NCBI RefSeq assembly: GCF_000308755.1
Contig: NZ_BAGF01000049.1
Coordinates: 62,001-126,000, forward strand
From: Nocardia pneumoniae NBRC 100136
GTDB lineage: Bacteria; Actinomycetota; Actinomycetes; Mycobacteriales; Mycobacteriaceae
Reading direction: 5' to 3'
DNA length: 64,000 nucleotides
Translations under genes and position numbers: made by a program
Part shown: positions 16,601 through 26,070 of the stretch, piece after piece
Layout: each line of letters begins with the position of its first letter
How positions within the stretch are numbered: position 1 is the first letter of the stretch
The notes under the pieces: model-generated
Database searches by the model: none
What the model was told of the DNA's origin: nothing
The model's input: the letters and a program-made list of their open reading frames with translations, nothing else

Positions 16601-17374
16601 CTACCGGAACGCCAGTGCGCCGAGCATGTCGGCGTGCCGGTAGCGCAGATACTTCTCCACCGTCTCGGGGGAGACCGCGTCGGTGGCGGTCGCGATGGTC
16701 ACCACCACGAACTCCTTCTGGCTGCCGTCCTTCCACTTGCCGGTCGCGTAACCGGAGACGTAGGACCCCGGTCGCAGGATCAGGTCCGCGTCGGTGAATC
16801 GATCCTCCGCCGCGGCGGCCTGGTTCTCATCGGTCATGCCGAGAACGAACTGGGTGAGCATCAACGCGCCGCCCTCGGTGCGGAACACCATTTCCGCCGC
16901 GTACGCGCAGCCGAGACCGGTGAGCCTGTGCGCTTTCTCGATGTCGCCGCAGTCGGAGTGGTCGCGGCCGTCGACCCAGTCGGCGTGCAATTCGACGCGG
17001 TCGAACCGGAAGTCCCAGTCTCCGGCGTACTCGGTGTAGCTCAGCCTGCCGGACGACGGACCGGCCGCCCGCGTGCTGGTGGCCGCGGCGGCATGGGTCG
17101 TCGGATCGGCGGCGACGGCTTGCGTGGCGTCACGCTCGCGCGGGATCACCGCTACACCGATGCCGACCGCGACCAGGACGGCGACGACGCCGACGACCAG
17201 CCCGGCTACCCGGCCGGTTCCGGATTTCGGCGGCGGTGGCAACGGCGGCGCTTCCCACGCCGCGATCGGGTACTCGCTGGGCGGGGACGATTGCCCCCAC
17301 CCATACTCCGCACCGTCGGATCGCGCGTAATCGCCTGACCCACTGTCGAATCCGGGGCCGGGGGGATACGTCAT
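16601..17374 (-). CDS. Hypothetical single-pass membrane protein
   Basis: Protein of 257 residues: a Pro/Gly/Ser-rich cytosolic N-terminus, one membrane helix (VAGLVVGVVAVLVAVGIGVA, about 57-77), a Thr/Ala-rich stalk, and an extracytoplasmic domain with two Cys residues (SDCGDI and LGCAYA) that could form a disulfide. The layout is typical of mycolata surface proteins of unknown role. ATG 17374 begins MTYPPGPG; an ORF extension to 17587 is not supported. It is convergent with the SDR gene. Confidence 0.75.
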   Translation of the reverse strand: MTYPPGPGFDSGSGDYARSDGAEYGWGQSSPPSEYPIAAWEAPPLPPPPKSGTGRVAGLVVGVVAVLVAVGIGVAVIPRERDATQAVAADPTTHAAAATSTRAAGPSSGRLSYTEYAGDWDFRFDRVELHADWVDGRDHSDCGDIEKAHRLTGLGCAYAAEMVFRTEGGALMLTQFVLGMTDENQAAAAEDRFTDADLILRPGSYVSGYATGKWKDGSQKEFVVVTIATATDAVSPETVEKYLRYRHADMLGALAFR

Positions 17375-17462
17375 CGCGGTCGCCTTCCCACATCCCCGAG
17401 CGGCCGTCCCACCCCGTGCGGGCTCCCCCGGGCTGCCGACCGACCCTACCCGATGACGAGGA

Positions 17463-19673
17463 TCAGAGCCGGGCGGGCTGACGCCAATCCTGGGGACCGG
17501 CAACCGGGGCGGCAGCCACACCCTCCTCGATGCCGAAACGGCGGTGCAGCTTGCGCAGCGGCCCGGGTGCGTACCAGTTCCAGTCACCGAGCAGCTCCAT
17601 CGCCGCGGGCAACAGGAATCCGCGCACCAGGGTCGCGTCCACGAGGACAGCCAGCGGAAGGCCGATACCGAAGGCTTTCATGAACGTGATGTCGGAGGCG
17701 AGGAAGCCGAGGAACACCAGCGAGATCAACACCGCCGCGGCCGTGACGATCCGTCCGATCCGCTCCAGCCCGGAGGTGACCGCCAGCGCGTTGGACCGCG
17801 TCCGCTGGTATTCCTCGCGGATACGGGCCAGCAGGAACACCTGGTAGTCCATGGCAAGGCCGAACGCGACGCCGAACAGCATGACCGGAACCGTGGGCGG
17901 CAGATCGCCGGTGACGGTGAACCCGAGCAGGCCGGACAGATGCCCTTCCTGGAAGATCCAGACCAGCGCTCCGAAGGTCGCGGTCAGGCTCAGCACGCTG
18001 AGCACCACCGCCAGCAGCGGCAGCACGACGCTTCCGGTGAGCAGGAACAGCACGGCCACCATGATCAGCACGACGAACACCAGCGCGTACGGCAGGGCGG
18101 AGACCACCGCGTCGATCGCGTCCGCGTTCGCCGCGGCCACGCCGCCGACCAGCACCGGCGACGCGGTGGGCGTCGCGCGAACGGCATCGGCGATCCGGTC
18201 CAGCGCACCGGGATCGGTGGTGTCCGGAATCACCGCGAGATAGGCGGCGTTCGGCGCCCGGAAGCGGTCGTCGGCCGCGGTGGGCAGGGCGAGCAGACCG
18301 CCGTGGCTATAGCTGCCGGTGGCGGTGTCGACCCGGCGGACGTTCTCGATCTCCGACAGTTCCCTGGCGTAGGCGTCCAATCCGGCCGCGTTGTAGGCGG
18401 TGTCGGGCAGCACGGCGAACAGCCCGTTCTGCTCGGTGGCGGAGAAGTCGCGCTGGATGGTCTCGGTGACCTGGCGGTTGTTCATCGACTCCGGCAGCGA
18501 ACGTTCGTCCGGGAAGCCGAGTTTCACGCCGAGGAACGGCGCGCCCAGCACCAGCAGCAGTGCGGTCACCGCGAGCCCGATGGGCACCGGCCGCATCATC
18601 ACGAACCGGGCCAGGCGATGCCAGGCGCCCTCGCCCGGCGCGGGCCGGGCGGCGCGCAGGAACCACCACAGCTGACCGTTGTCGATCTTGGCGCCGAGCA
18701 GGAACAGGATCGCGGGCAGCACGGTCAGCGAGACCACCGCGGCGATCACCGCAACGGCCAGGCCCGCGTACCCCATCGACCGCACCGCCAGCAGCGGGAA
18801 GAACAGCAGGCCCGACAGCGCCACCGCGACGGTCACGGCCGAGAACGCGACGGTGCGACCGGCCGAGCGCATGGTCGCCACCACCGCGGCCGCGGGCTGC
18901 TGTCCGGCGACCAACTCGTCGCGATAGCGGCTGATGATCAACAGGCTGTAGTCGATCGCGAGGCCGAGCCCCAGCAGTGTGGCGACGTTGGTCGCGGTCG
19001 CCGCGAGATCGGTGAAGCTCGCGATCAGCCACAGCGCACCCATCGTGATCATCACCGTGATCATGGCGACCACCAACGGCAGGCTGGCCGCGACCAAGCC
19101 GCCGAAGACCAGCAGCAGCGCCACCAGCGTGATCGGGAAGGCGATGGATTCGCCGAGCACGACGTCTTTCTCGCTCTGTTGCACCGTCTCCCGCAGCAGC
19201 ATCGCGTAGCCGCCGACCCGCACGTCCAGCGGGCCGTGTGTGCCGCCGAACCGCTCGGCGAGATCGCCGACCCGCTTGTCCACCTCGGACTCCTCGCCGA
19301 GGATGCTGGCCACGATCAGGCCCTTGGCGCCGTCGGTGCTGCGCAGCGCGGGCGACTTCTCGGTCCAATAGGACGCGACGCCCGCGACCCCGGACTCCGA
19401 TTTCAGCTCGGCGACCAGTTCGGTCGCCGCGGTGACCGCGGCGGCGTCGTCAACCGATCCCGGAGTCCGCACCAGCAGCACGAGATTCGGGGTGGCCTGG
19501 CCGAAGGTGTCGCGCAGCACCGCGGCCGCACGGCTGGATTCGCTGTCGGGATCGATGTACCCGCCGCCCTGCACTTTGTCGAACAGCGTCGCGCTCAGTG
19601 TGCCCATCGCCAGCGCGAGCACGACGAACACCCCCAGGATCCACCGGCTGCGCCGCCTGGTCAGTTCGAACAC
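17463..19673 (-). CDS. MMPL-family RND transporter
   Basis: Inner-membrane exporter of 736 residues with the RND duplication. An N-terminal helix (WILGVFVVLALAMGTLSATL) is followed by an extracytoplasmic loop, a block of five or six helices, a second large loop and a second block. MMPL proteins move lipids or other hydrophobic compounds by proton motive force; the polar residues of the relay are expected in GLGLAIDYSLLI and GVAFGLAMDYQVFLL. GTG 19673 follows a GGGG-containing leader. No lipid biosynthesis gene is adjacent, so the cargo is unknown. Confidence 0.9.
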   Translation of the reverse strand: MFELTRRRSRWILGVFVVLALAMGTLSATLFDKVQGGGYIDPDSESSRAAAVLRDTFGQATPNLVLLVRTPGSVDDAAAVTAATELVAELKSESGVAGVASYWTEKSPALRSTDGAKGLIVASILGEESEVDKRVGDLAERFGGTHGPLDVRVGGYAMLLRETVQQSEKDVVLGESIAFPITLVALLLVFGGLVAASLPLVVAMITVMITMGALWLIASFTDLAATATNVATLLGLGLAIDYSLLIISRYRDELVAGQQPAAAVVATMRSAGRTVAFSAVTVAVALSGLLFFPLLAVRSMGYAGLAVAVIAAVVSLTVLPAILFLLGAKIDNGQLWWFLRAARPAPGEGAWHRLARFVMMRPVPIGLAVTALLLVLGAPFLGVKLGFPDERSLPESMNNRQVTETIQRDFSATEQNGLFAVLPDTAYNAAGLDAYARELSEIENVRRVDTATGSYSHGGLLALPTAADDRFRAPNAAYLAVIPDTTDPGALDRIADAVRATPTASPVLVGGVAAANADAIDAVVSALPYALVFVVLIMVAVLFLLTGSVVLPLLAVVLSVLSLTATFGALVWIFQEGHLSGLLGFTVTGDLPPTVPVMLFGVAFGLAMDYQVFLLARIREEYQRTRSNALAVTSGLERIGRIVTAAAVLISLVFLGFLASDITFMKAFGIGLPLAVLVDATLVRGFLLPAAMELLGDWNWYAPGPLRKLHRRFGIEEGVAAAPVAGPQDWRQPARL

Positions 19674-20295
19674 CGCGTCTACCCCTAACTCGTTCCGGCC
19701 GTGCCGCTTTCGTCCTCGGACTGCCACGGTGTCGCCGGTTCGGCTACCTGCCCGGCACGCCATCGCGGCGCACCGGCACACCGGTCATTCGCCACCGAAC
19801 CTCGTCACCGGGGCCGGATGCGTGCGCCAGCGCCCCGGAATCCTAACAACGTCGGGCGAAACTACGGTGGGCGAGAACACATTCCGGGTACGACCAGCGC
19901 TCGGACGCGCATCTCGCGCCGAGCGGCCCGAGATCACGTGCCGCCGCGTTCCGGGACGTTTGCCGCGCCGCCATCACCCTCGCGGCGCGCACGTCGCCTA
20001 TTCCCGAACTGTGCGGGTACCGCGCCGAGGAGCAGAGTTCGCTGCGCCGTTGTTCCGGACATCTCGACCACAACTCCGCCGTGGTCTCGGACAACCGCCC
20101 GCGGCGCGGGTCCGTGCCGCGATATTCGCGAAGAATTCATCTGGCACGCGCCCGGCTTCGGCGTGACGGCACGGGCGGGACAACCGCGACGTCCCCGTCG
20201 AGGAGAGGCGGCGACTAGGCTCCGACCAGTCGAGGACCGAGCGAGCGAACGAAAGGCGCAGACGATGCACGCAGGCGCACTCGCGCGGACGTAGC
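19674..20295. other. Intergenic region between the MMPL and lycopene cyclase genes
   Basis: A 622-base divergent gap. Short open frames exist on both strands but none has a ribosome site with family-like sequence. I recognise no RNA gene or repeat. The promoters of both neighbouring genes must lie here. Confidence 0.4.
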
Positions 20296-21408
20296 GTGAC
20301 GCCGGACCTGATCGTCTGTGGTCTCGGCCCGGCCGGACGCGCCCTCGCGCACCGCGCCGCGGCGCGCGGGCTCACGGTCATTGCCCTGGATCCCGCGCCG
20401 CAGCGCAGGTGGACGGCGACGTATGCGGCGTGGGCCGATGAACTCCCGGATTGGCTGGCACCGGAGGCGATCGCCGCGACAGTGCCGCGGCCGATGGCAT
20501 GGGGCACCAGGGCGCATCAGATCGACCGCCGGTACGTGGTGCTGGACACCGCGCGTTTGCAGACGTCGCTGTCCTTGTCCGGCGTACGGACCATCGCGGA
20601 CCGCGCGGTCGAGATCTCGCCGGAGCGGGTGACGCTCGCCTCGGGCGGGTCCCTTGCGGCGGCCAGAGTCGTCGACGCCCGCGGCCTCACCCGTTCTCCC
20701 GCGCGAGCCGAGCAGACCGCCTATGGCGTAATCGTGGACGCCGAGCGCTGCGCGGTCCTCGACCCGCTGTTCATGGACTGGCGCGCCGACAACGGCGCGG
20801 CGGCCGGTGAAACGCCCTCGTTCCTCTACGCCGTCCCGCTGGACGACGAGCGGATGCTGCTGGAGGAGACCTGCCTGGCCGGTCGTCCCGCGCTCGCGGG
20901 TGCGCGGCTGCGCATGCGCCTGCACCATCGGCTGCGTTCCAGGGGCATCCGGCTCACCGGTGCCGAGCCCGTCGAGCATGTCCGGTTCCCCGTGCAAGGC
21001 GGGCGTCCGGGCCCGCACACGTTCGGCGCGGCGGGAGGATTCCTGCATCCGGCGACCGGATACAGTGTCGCCGCCGCGCTGGCCGCGGCCGATGCCGTGG
21101 CGGCCGGTGCGGATGTGTGGCCGGTGGCCGCGCGGGTTGTCCACCGTCTTCGGGGTGCGGGACTGCGGGCGTTGCTGGCGCTGCCGCCCGCTGACCTCCC
21201 GCTGTTCTTCGACGCGTTCTTCGAGCTGCCCTCGGGGGCGCAACGCGCGTATCTGTCCGGCCGCACCGACCTGACCGGCACCGTCGAGGCGATGCGGACC
21301 CTCTTCGCGGCGTTGCCGTGGCGGCTGCGTCGGCGTGTCGTGGCCGCGACACTCGGGATTCCGGTTCCGTCGCGCGGTCGCCCGGGTTCGGCCATGATGG
21401 GTGCATGA
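20296..21408 (+). CDS. crtL: Lycopene cyclase, CrtL type
   Basis: FAD-dependent cyclase of 370 residues expected to form beta-ionone rings on lycopene. The dinucleotide-binding start LIVCGLGPAGRALA is at about 5-18. The CrtL/CrtY signature FLYAVPLDDERMLLEETCLA is near 176-195, and GGFLHPATGYSVAAAL near 248-263. No other carotenoid gene is in the window. The stop overlaps the ku start (ATGA), an unusual partnership. GTG 20296 starts MTPDLIVCG. Confidence 0.85.
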   Translation: MTPDLIVCGLGPAGRALAHRAAARGLTVIALDPAPQRRWTATYAAWADELPDWLAPEAIAATVPRPMAWGTRAHQIDRRYVVLDTARLQTSLSLSGVRTIADRAVEISPERVTLASGGSLAAARVVDARGLTRSPARAEQTAYGVIVDAERCAVLDPLFMDWRADNGAAAGETPSFLYAVPLDDERMLLEETCLAGRPALAGARLRMRLHHRLRSRGIRLTGAEPVEHVRFPVQGGRPGPHTFGAAGGFLHPATGYSVAAALAAADAVAAGADVWPVAARVVHRLRGAGLRALLALPPADLPLFFDAFFELPSGAQRAYLSGRTDLTGTVEAMRTLFAALPWRLRRRVVAATLGIPVPSRGRPGSAMMGA

Positions 21409-22394
21409 GATCGATCTGGAAAGGCTCGATCGCATTCGGGCTGGTGAACGTCCCGGTGAAGGTGTACACCGCCACCGAGGACCACGACATCCGGTTCCAT
21501 CAGGTCCATGCCAAGGACGGAGGCCGGATCAAATACGACCGCGTGTGCACCGTGTGCGGTCAGTCCATCCCGTACACCGATATCGACAAGGCCTACGAGT
21601 CTCCGGACGGCGACAAGGTCGTCCTGACCGACGAGGACTTCGCGAAACTGCCGGTGGCGGAGAAGCACGAGATCCCGGTGCTCCAGTTCGTGCCGTCCGA
21701 CCAGATCGACCCGATCCTGTTCGACAAGAGCTACTACCTGGAACCGGATTCCAGCACGCCGAAGGCGTACGTGCTGCTGGCCAAGACGCTCGAGGAGATC
21801 GAGCGCACCGCGCTGGTGAACTTCACGCTGCGCCAGAAGACCAGGCTCGCCGCGCTGCGCGTGCGCGACGGCGTGCTGGTGCTGCAAACCCTGCTGTGGC
21901 CGGACGAGGTGCGCTCGGTCGACTTCGAATCGCTCGACGGTGTCGCGGAACCGAAGCCGCAGGAGATCAAGATGGCCGAGACGCTGGTCGAGGCCATGTC
22001 CGACGACTTCGATCCGGACCAGTTCACCGACGAATACCAGATCGAGCTCAAACGCCTGCTGGACGAGGCGATCGCCAGCGGCACCGGGAAGGTGCCCGAG
22101 CAGCCCGAGATGGTGCCGGCCGGGATGGACGCCGAGGTGGTCGACCTGGTGGCCGCGCTCCAGCGCAGCCTGGAGGCCAGCGGACGCCGGACGGCGGGCG
22201 GCGACGGTGCGGCGAAGACCGGACCGAAGAAGGCGGCGAAGAAGACGGCGGCCAAGAGTTCCGGGACCAAGAGCGCGGCCAAGAGCGCCGCATCGAAGAG
22301 CGGGGCGTCGAAGAGCACCGCATCGAAGAGCACGGCGAAGAAGGCGCCCGCGAAGAAGGCGGCCAAGAAGACCGCCGACCGCAAAGGCGCCTGA
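21405..22394 (+). CDS. ku: Non-homologous end-joining protein Ku
   Basis: Bacterial Ku of 329 residues, which binds DNA ends as a dimer and recruits LigD for end joining. The N-terminus MRSIWKGSIAFGLVNVPVKV is diagnostic. After the core (to about 270) comes a Lys/Ala/Ser-rich tail of some 60 residues with AAKK and AKS repeats, like histone H1, as in other actinobacterial Ku proteins, where it binds DNA. ATG 21405 overlaps the crtL stop by four bases. No ligD is present nearby. Confidence 0.96.
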   Translation: MRSIWKGSIAFGLVNVPVKVYTATEDHDIRFHQVHAKDGGRIKYDRVCTVCGQSIPYTDIDKAYESPDGDKVVLTDEDFAKLPVAEKHEIPVLQFVPSDQIDPILFDKSYYLEPDSSTPKAYVLLAKTLEEIERTALVNFTLRQKTRLAALRVRDGVLVLQTLLWPDEVRSVDFESLDGVAEPKPQEIKMAETLVEAMSDDFDPDQFTDEYQIELKRLLDEAIASGTGKVPEQPEMVPAGMDAEVVDLVAALQRSLEASGRRTAGGDGAAKTGPKKAAKKTAAKSSGTKSAAKSAASKSGASKSTASKSTAKKAPAKKAAKKTADRKGA

Positions 22395-22505
22395 ACTTTC
22401 GCCGGTGGGTCGCTTGCCTACCGGGCTGCGCGGCGAATCCGTCCACGCCACCGTGCGGGGCCGAGCGCTTCGGTGTGCGGCCTGTCGCCGAGTCGGTCGG
22501 CGGGC

Positions 22506-23117
22506 TCAGCCCTGGGCCGCCCGCTCCCGGCCTTCCTCGAAGAATTGCAGCAGCGCCGCCACGGTGTTCACCTGGTCGCGCGGACGCAGCGCGCCGAACG
22601 GCGCGTTCCAGAAATCGCCGTTGCGCGGCGTCCACGGTCCGACATAGGCGTACGGTCCCGGATGCGCATCGTCGCCCGGGGATACGCCATAGTTCACCTC
22701 GTCCAGCGTGCTCGCCAGATCGAAGTGCTCCGGCCACAGCACCGGCGCCACGTCAGGTGCCAGGCAGCGTAACGCCCTGTCCCCCACCGCGAACCACTCC
22801 TCGATCAGCCCCGCCGCCGACGGGTCCAGCTCGATCGCGGCGTCGGGATCGACACCGGTCGTGTCCGCATAGGACCCCTCCGGCGCTCCCGGTTCGAAGC
22901 CCGCCACTCGCGCCACGTCGCGGTAGGTCCCCTCCAGCCGGGTCCGTCCTTCCGGCCACACCAACTCATCGCCGACGACCGAGACCGGCCACCGCACACC
23001 CCCGAATCCCCCGTGCGCGGCCCGCAGCCGGATAGTGCCGAACTCCCGATACTGCGGTCCCGCTATCAGCAACTCCGCCGTCGCGTGCAGTGCCTGTCTC
23101 GACCGGAGATACGTCAT
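22506..23117 (-). CDS. Conserved hypothetical protein
   Basis: Cytosolic protein of 203 residues with many Trp, Pro and acidic residues and no membrane segment or signal. I do not recognise a domain with confidence. ATG 23117 (MTYLRSRQ) has GGAG seven bases upstream; an ORF start at 23162 would add 15 residues. It is convergent with ku across 111 bases and upstream of no other gene in its direction. Confidence 0.65.
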   Translation of the reverse strand: MTYLRSRQALHATAELLIAGPQYREFGTIRLRAAHGGFGGVRWPVSVVGDELVWPEGRTRLEGTYRDVARVAGFEPGAPEGSYADTTGVDPDAAIELDPSAAGLIEEWFAVGDRALRCLAPDVAPVLWPEHFDLASTLDEVNYGVSPGDDAHPGPYAYVGPWTPRNGDFWNAPFGALRPRDQVNTVAALLQFFEEGRERAAQG

Positions 23118-23242
23118 CTCGTCCACTCCGGCATCATGTCCAGTTCCGCCGCCGGACCGCACGCGTTTCGCCGGATACCCGTGCCCGGCCCGGCACAGCG
23201 GCGTGACAGCCGACGGAGCGCGCGGATCGCCCGGTCCCGGCC

Positions 23243-23422
23243 TCAGCCGCCTCGACCGAAGACCATGGGAGGGGATGTGCGCGCCGGTCGCGGGGCGACG
23301 GTGACGGGCTGGTAGCGGCGGCCGATGATCGGTCGCGGCTGATACCGCACTGCCGGATCGGGCAGGATCGAGCGGTCGAGCGCACAGGCGACGAGGATGA
23401 CCGGGCCGGAGGCGGTGACCAT
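23243..23422 (-). CDS. Small Pro/Arg-rich hypothetical protein (59 aa)
   Basis: Short frame starting at ATG 23422 with AGGAG eight bases upstream. It begins with a hydrophobic stretch (SGPVILVACALDRSIL), then a basic Pro/Arg/Tyr-rich tail ending MVFGRGG. It lies 34 bases after the DUF3467 gene on the same strand, so it may be the third gene of that cluster. No homologue is recalled; the call rests on ribosome site and position. Confidence 0.45.
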   Translation of the reverse strand: MVTASGPVILVACALDRSILPDPAVRYQPRPIIGRRYQPVTVAPRPARTSPPMVFGRGG

Positions 23423-23456
23423 CGCGGGTTTCTCCTGACGCGTAATCGGCTCGACG

Positions 23457-23783
23457 TTATTCGCCGAGGTGGGTGATGTGCCCGAACTGGCGTTCGTAGT
23501 TGCTCATCGCATCGTTGAGCGTCTGCATCAGACGGAAGATCAACGCGGGCGGGAATTTCACCCGGGATACGACCTGCACGGGCTGCCGCATCACCGGCCC
23601 GTCGCTCTTGACCGAACCCGGTTCGGCGGGCAGATAGACCAGGAAATCCACGGTGAAGTCGGTGCGGTTGTACCAGCAGGTGAATCCGTTCGCGTACACC
23701 CCGGCGCTCAGCGCCTCGGGCACCACCACCTCGACATCGACCCCCGGCTCCTCCGCCGGGGGCGGCGGGGTCTGATCACTCAT
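23457..23783 (-). CDS. DUF3467 domain protein
   Basis: Protein of 108 residues. After a Pro/Glu-rich start, residues about 28-100 follow the DUF3467 pattern: ANGFTCWYNRTDFTVDFL early, and VVSRVKFPPALIFRLMQTLN late, with a final NYERQFGHI. The function of the family is unknown. It follows the Gln/Ala coiled-coil gene by 96 bases on the same strand and precedes the 59-residue gene, suggesting one unit. Confidence 0.8.
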   Translation of the reverse strand: MSDQTPPPPAEEPGVDVEVVVPEALSAGVYANGFTCWYNRTDFTVDFLVYLPAEPGSVKSDGPVMRQPVQVVSRVKFPPALIFRLMQTLNDAMSNYERQFGHITHLGE

Positions 23784-23879
23784 CGCGACCGCCCTCTCGC
23801 GGACCGGCGAACCGAACGCACCGGGATTCCGGTGCGCCGGTCCGTCGACGCCGTCCTCACTCGGTATCCGCCCGCTGGG

Positions 23880-24404
23880 TCAGCGACCCTGCAGCTGCCG
23901 GGCCTGCTGGCGGATCTGGTGCAGCTGCATCTCCCACTGGCCGGACCGATCCTGGGCGCGGCTGGCCTGGTCCTCGGCCTGCTGCGCCAGCTGGGTGGCC
24001 TGGTCGGCCTGGTCCTGCGCGGAGGCGGCGCGCTGCTGGGACTGATTGGCCTCCCCTTGGGCCTGCTGGGCCTGGTTTTGGGCCCGGTCGGCCTCGCTTT
24101 GGGCCTGCTGGGCCTGATTCGCCGCCATGATGGCCTGTTGCCTGGCCTGCTGGGCTTGCTGATTGGCCTGGTTGGCGTCCTGCTGGGCGATCTGCGCCTG
24201 ATGCTGCACCTGACGAGCCTGCGCCTGGGCCTGCCGCGCCAACCCGCTGGCCTGCATCGCGTACTGCCGGGCGCTCTGTGCCTCCTGCCGAGCCTCGTCC
24301 AACCGCATCCGCAGCAACTCCACCTCCCCCCGGACATCCGCCATCTCCTCACGCCGGCCCTCCGACATCGTCCTGTTTTCCGTGGCCATGTCCTGTGCTG
24401 CCAT
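23880..24404 (-). CDS. Gln/Ala-rich coiled-coil protein
   Basis: Cytosolic protein of 174 residues made almost entirely of one long predicted helix. From about residue 45 to 165 it consists of imperfect repeats of the type QAQQA with regular Ala spacing, interrupted by Arg, Asp and Glu; a short charged N-terminal helix precedes it. Such composition suggests self-assembly or scaffolding. ATG 24404 has GGGAG nine bases upstream. No homologue by name is recalled. It is the first gene of the DUF3467 cluster. Confidence 0.7.
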   Translation of the reverse strand: MAAQDMATENRTMSEGRREEMADVRGEVELLRMRLDEARQEAQSARQYAMQASGLARQAQAQARQVQHQAQIAQQDANQANQQAQQARQQAIMAANQAQQAQSEADRAQNQAQQAQGEANQSQQRAASAQDQADQATQLAQQAEDQASRAQDRSGQWEMQLHQIRQQARQLQGR

Positions 24405-24634
24405 AACCGAGCTCCCTTCCAGGAAAGTTGGATTTGCGACTGGGACGAACTCGCGTGACCGGACTCATTCTCACACCCACCCACACAGTCGTTAGCAACT
24501 TTGCAGCAACCATCAGGAAACGCTGTCGTAACATGGCCTGGCCCAAAACTTGGCAACCGTGCAAGCAATGGACCGATCTTCAGCAAATCATCGGCGAAGA
24601 GTCGGACAAGCCCCCTGCACCGTCGATCCACGCC

Positions 24635-25075
24635 CTACTTGCGGAACCGAGCCTCGAGCTCGGTCAGCGTTGCCTGGAGGTCGGCGGAGGCATTGGTCTT
24701 GAAGATGCCCCGATAGCCGGTCTCCGCGCGGACCGCGGCCTCCACGTCCGGATCGTGGTAGAACTGGGCGAGTCCGACGTTGCGCACGTTGTAGTTGGCC
24801 AGATACCGCACGTGCTGGAACTTGTTGAGATCGATGCGTCCTTGCGCCAGCGCGGGATTGGGCTGGTTGTAGTCGGTGAAATTGGTGAACTCCACCGTGA
24901 TGCCGTGCTCGGCGGCCTTCTTCCGGTAGACCTCCCAGTGCGGCAGCGACAGGTCGTTCACCCCGATGCGGACCACGTCGGGGCGGTCCGCGCCACCGCA
25001 GCCCACCACGGCGAAGGCTAGAACGGACACGATCGGGACCAGCAGCAGTCGGTAGCTCGAGCGTATTACCAGCAA
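24635..25075 (-). pseudogene. Internally deleted MetQ-like lipoprotein (146 aa)
   Basis: Begins as a normal NLPA/MetQ lipoprotein: signal ending in the lipobox VVGC, then VVRIG, ITVEFTNFTDYNQPN, and LNKFQHVRYLANYNV. After YNVRN it jumps to YHDPDVEAAV, which aligns with WHDPEVQKAH near the end of the complete neighbour MetQ. About 145 residues of the binding protein are missing without loss of frame, against about 290 in the intact paralogue. It is divergent from metQ. The first codon is a TTG. It may be a decaying duplicate or a translated mini-lipoprotein. Confidence 0.7.
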
Positions 25076-25197
25076 ACTAGACGTTCGTACAGTTCCGGCC
25101 GAGGGTTTCGCTCACCACAATCGAAAACGTTGCCGTCCGTTCGCCCTCGTCGCTTGGATTACCGGGTTCATATCGCGACGAGCAATCGGGAGCACGA

Positions 25198-26070
25198 GTG
25201 AAATTCCATCGGGTACTGGCGATCCCGGTCCTGGTAGCGACCGCGGCCCTGACCTTGACGGGCTGCGGCGGCGACGACGCCTCATCGGAGAAGGTAGTGC
25301 GGATCGGCACCACCGACAAGGATCGCTCCTGGGACGTCTTCGAGCAGCGGGCCAAGGACAAGGGCATCACGCTGCGGATCACCAACTTCTCCGACTACAA
25401 GCAGCCCAATCTCGCGCTGTCGCAGAAGCAGATCGACATCAACCTGTTTCAGCATCTGCAATTCCTCGGCGCCTACAACGTCGCGAACAACGACACGCTG
25501 ACCCCGATCGGTTCCACCTATATCGTGCCGCTCGGCTTGTATTCGAAGAAGCACAAGTCGCTGGCCGACATCCCGCCGGGCGCGGAGATCGCGATCCCGA
25601 ACGACCCGACCAACCAGGCGCGGGCGCTGTTCGTGCTCCAGGCCGCCGGTCTGCTGAAGCTGTCGTCCGACACCAAGGCGCCCTCCCCAGCCGACATCGA
25701 CAAGACAGCGTCGAAGGTGCGCGTGACGCCGGTCGACGCCGCGCAGACCGCGTTGTCGCTGGCTTCGGTCGACGGATCGATCGTCAACAACACCTTCCTG
25801 GAGCGCTCCGGCATCGACCCGCATTCGGCGCTGTACAAGGACGATCCGAAGAACCCCGCCGCCGAGCCGTACATCAACGCGCTGGTCACCCGCGCCGAGG
25901 ACAAGAACAACCCGGTCTATCTGCAGCTGGCCGAACTCTGGCACGACCCGGAAGTGCAGAAGGCGCACAGCGACGTGACCAAGGGCACCGCGGTCGAGGT
26001 GCGGCGCAGCGGACCGGAACTGGAGCAGATCCTGCAGCGGGTGCAGCAGACCATCCGCGACGGCAAGTGA
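25198..26070 (+). CDS. metQ: Methionine ABC transporter, lipoprotein MetQ
   Basis: Substrate-binding lipoprotein of the NLPA family, 290 residues, anchored outside the membrane through the lipobox LTGC (Cys at about 23). It binds methionine or methionine-containing ligands and hands them to MetNI. The conserved segments ITNFSDYKQPN, INLFQHLQFL, PIGSTYIVPLGLYS and IAIPNDPTNQARAL are present. GTG 25198. The stop overlaps the metN start (GTGA). A truncated paralogue lies divergently upstream. Confidence 0.94.
   Translation: MKFHRVLAIPVLVATAALTLTGCGGDDASSEKVVRIGTTDKDRSWDVFEQRAKDKGITLRITNFSDYKQPNLALSQKQIDINLFQHLQFLGAYNVANNDTLTPIGSTYIVPLGLYSKKHKSLADIPPGAEIAIPNDPTNQARALFVLQAAGLLKLSSDTKAPSPADIDKTASKVRVTPVDAAQTALSLASVDGSIVNNTFLERSGIDPHSALYKDDPKNPAAEPYINALVTRAEDKNNPVYLQLAELWHDPEVQKAHSDVTKGTAVEVRRSGPELEQILQRVQQTIRDGK

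Noticed and set aside
17544..19688. A 714-codon frame antisense to the MMPL gene
   Set aside because: Gln/His/Arg-rich shadow; the minus strand shows clear RND transporter helices.
25076..25197. SAM riboswitch or methionine operator before metQ
   Set aside because: No SAM-riboswitch core and no clear palindrome were found in this 122-base gap.
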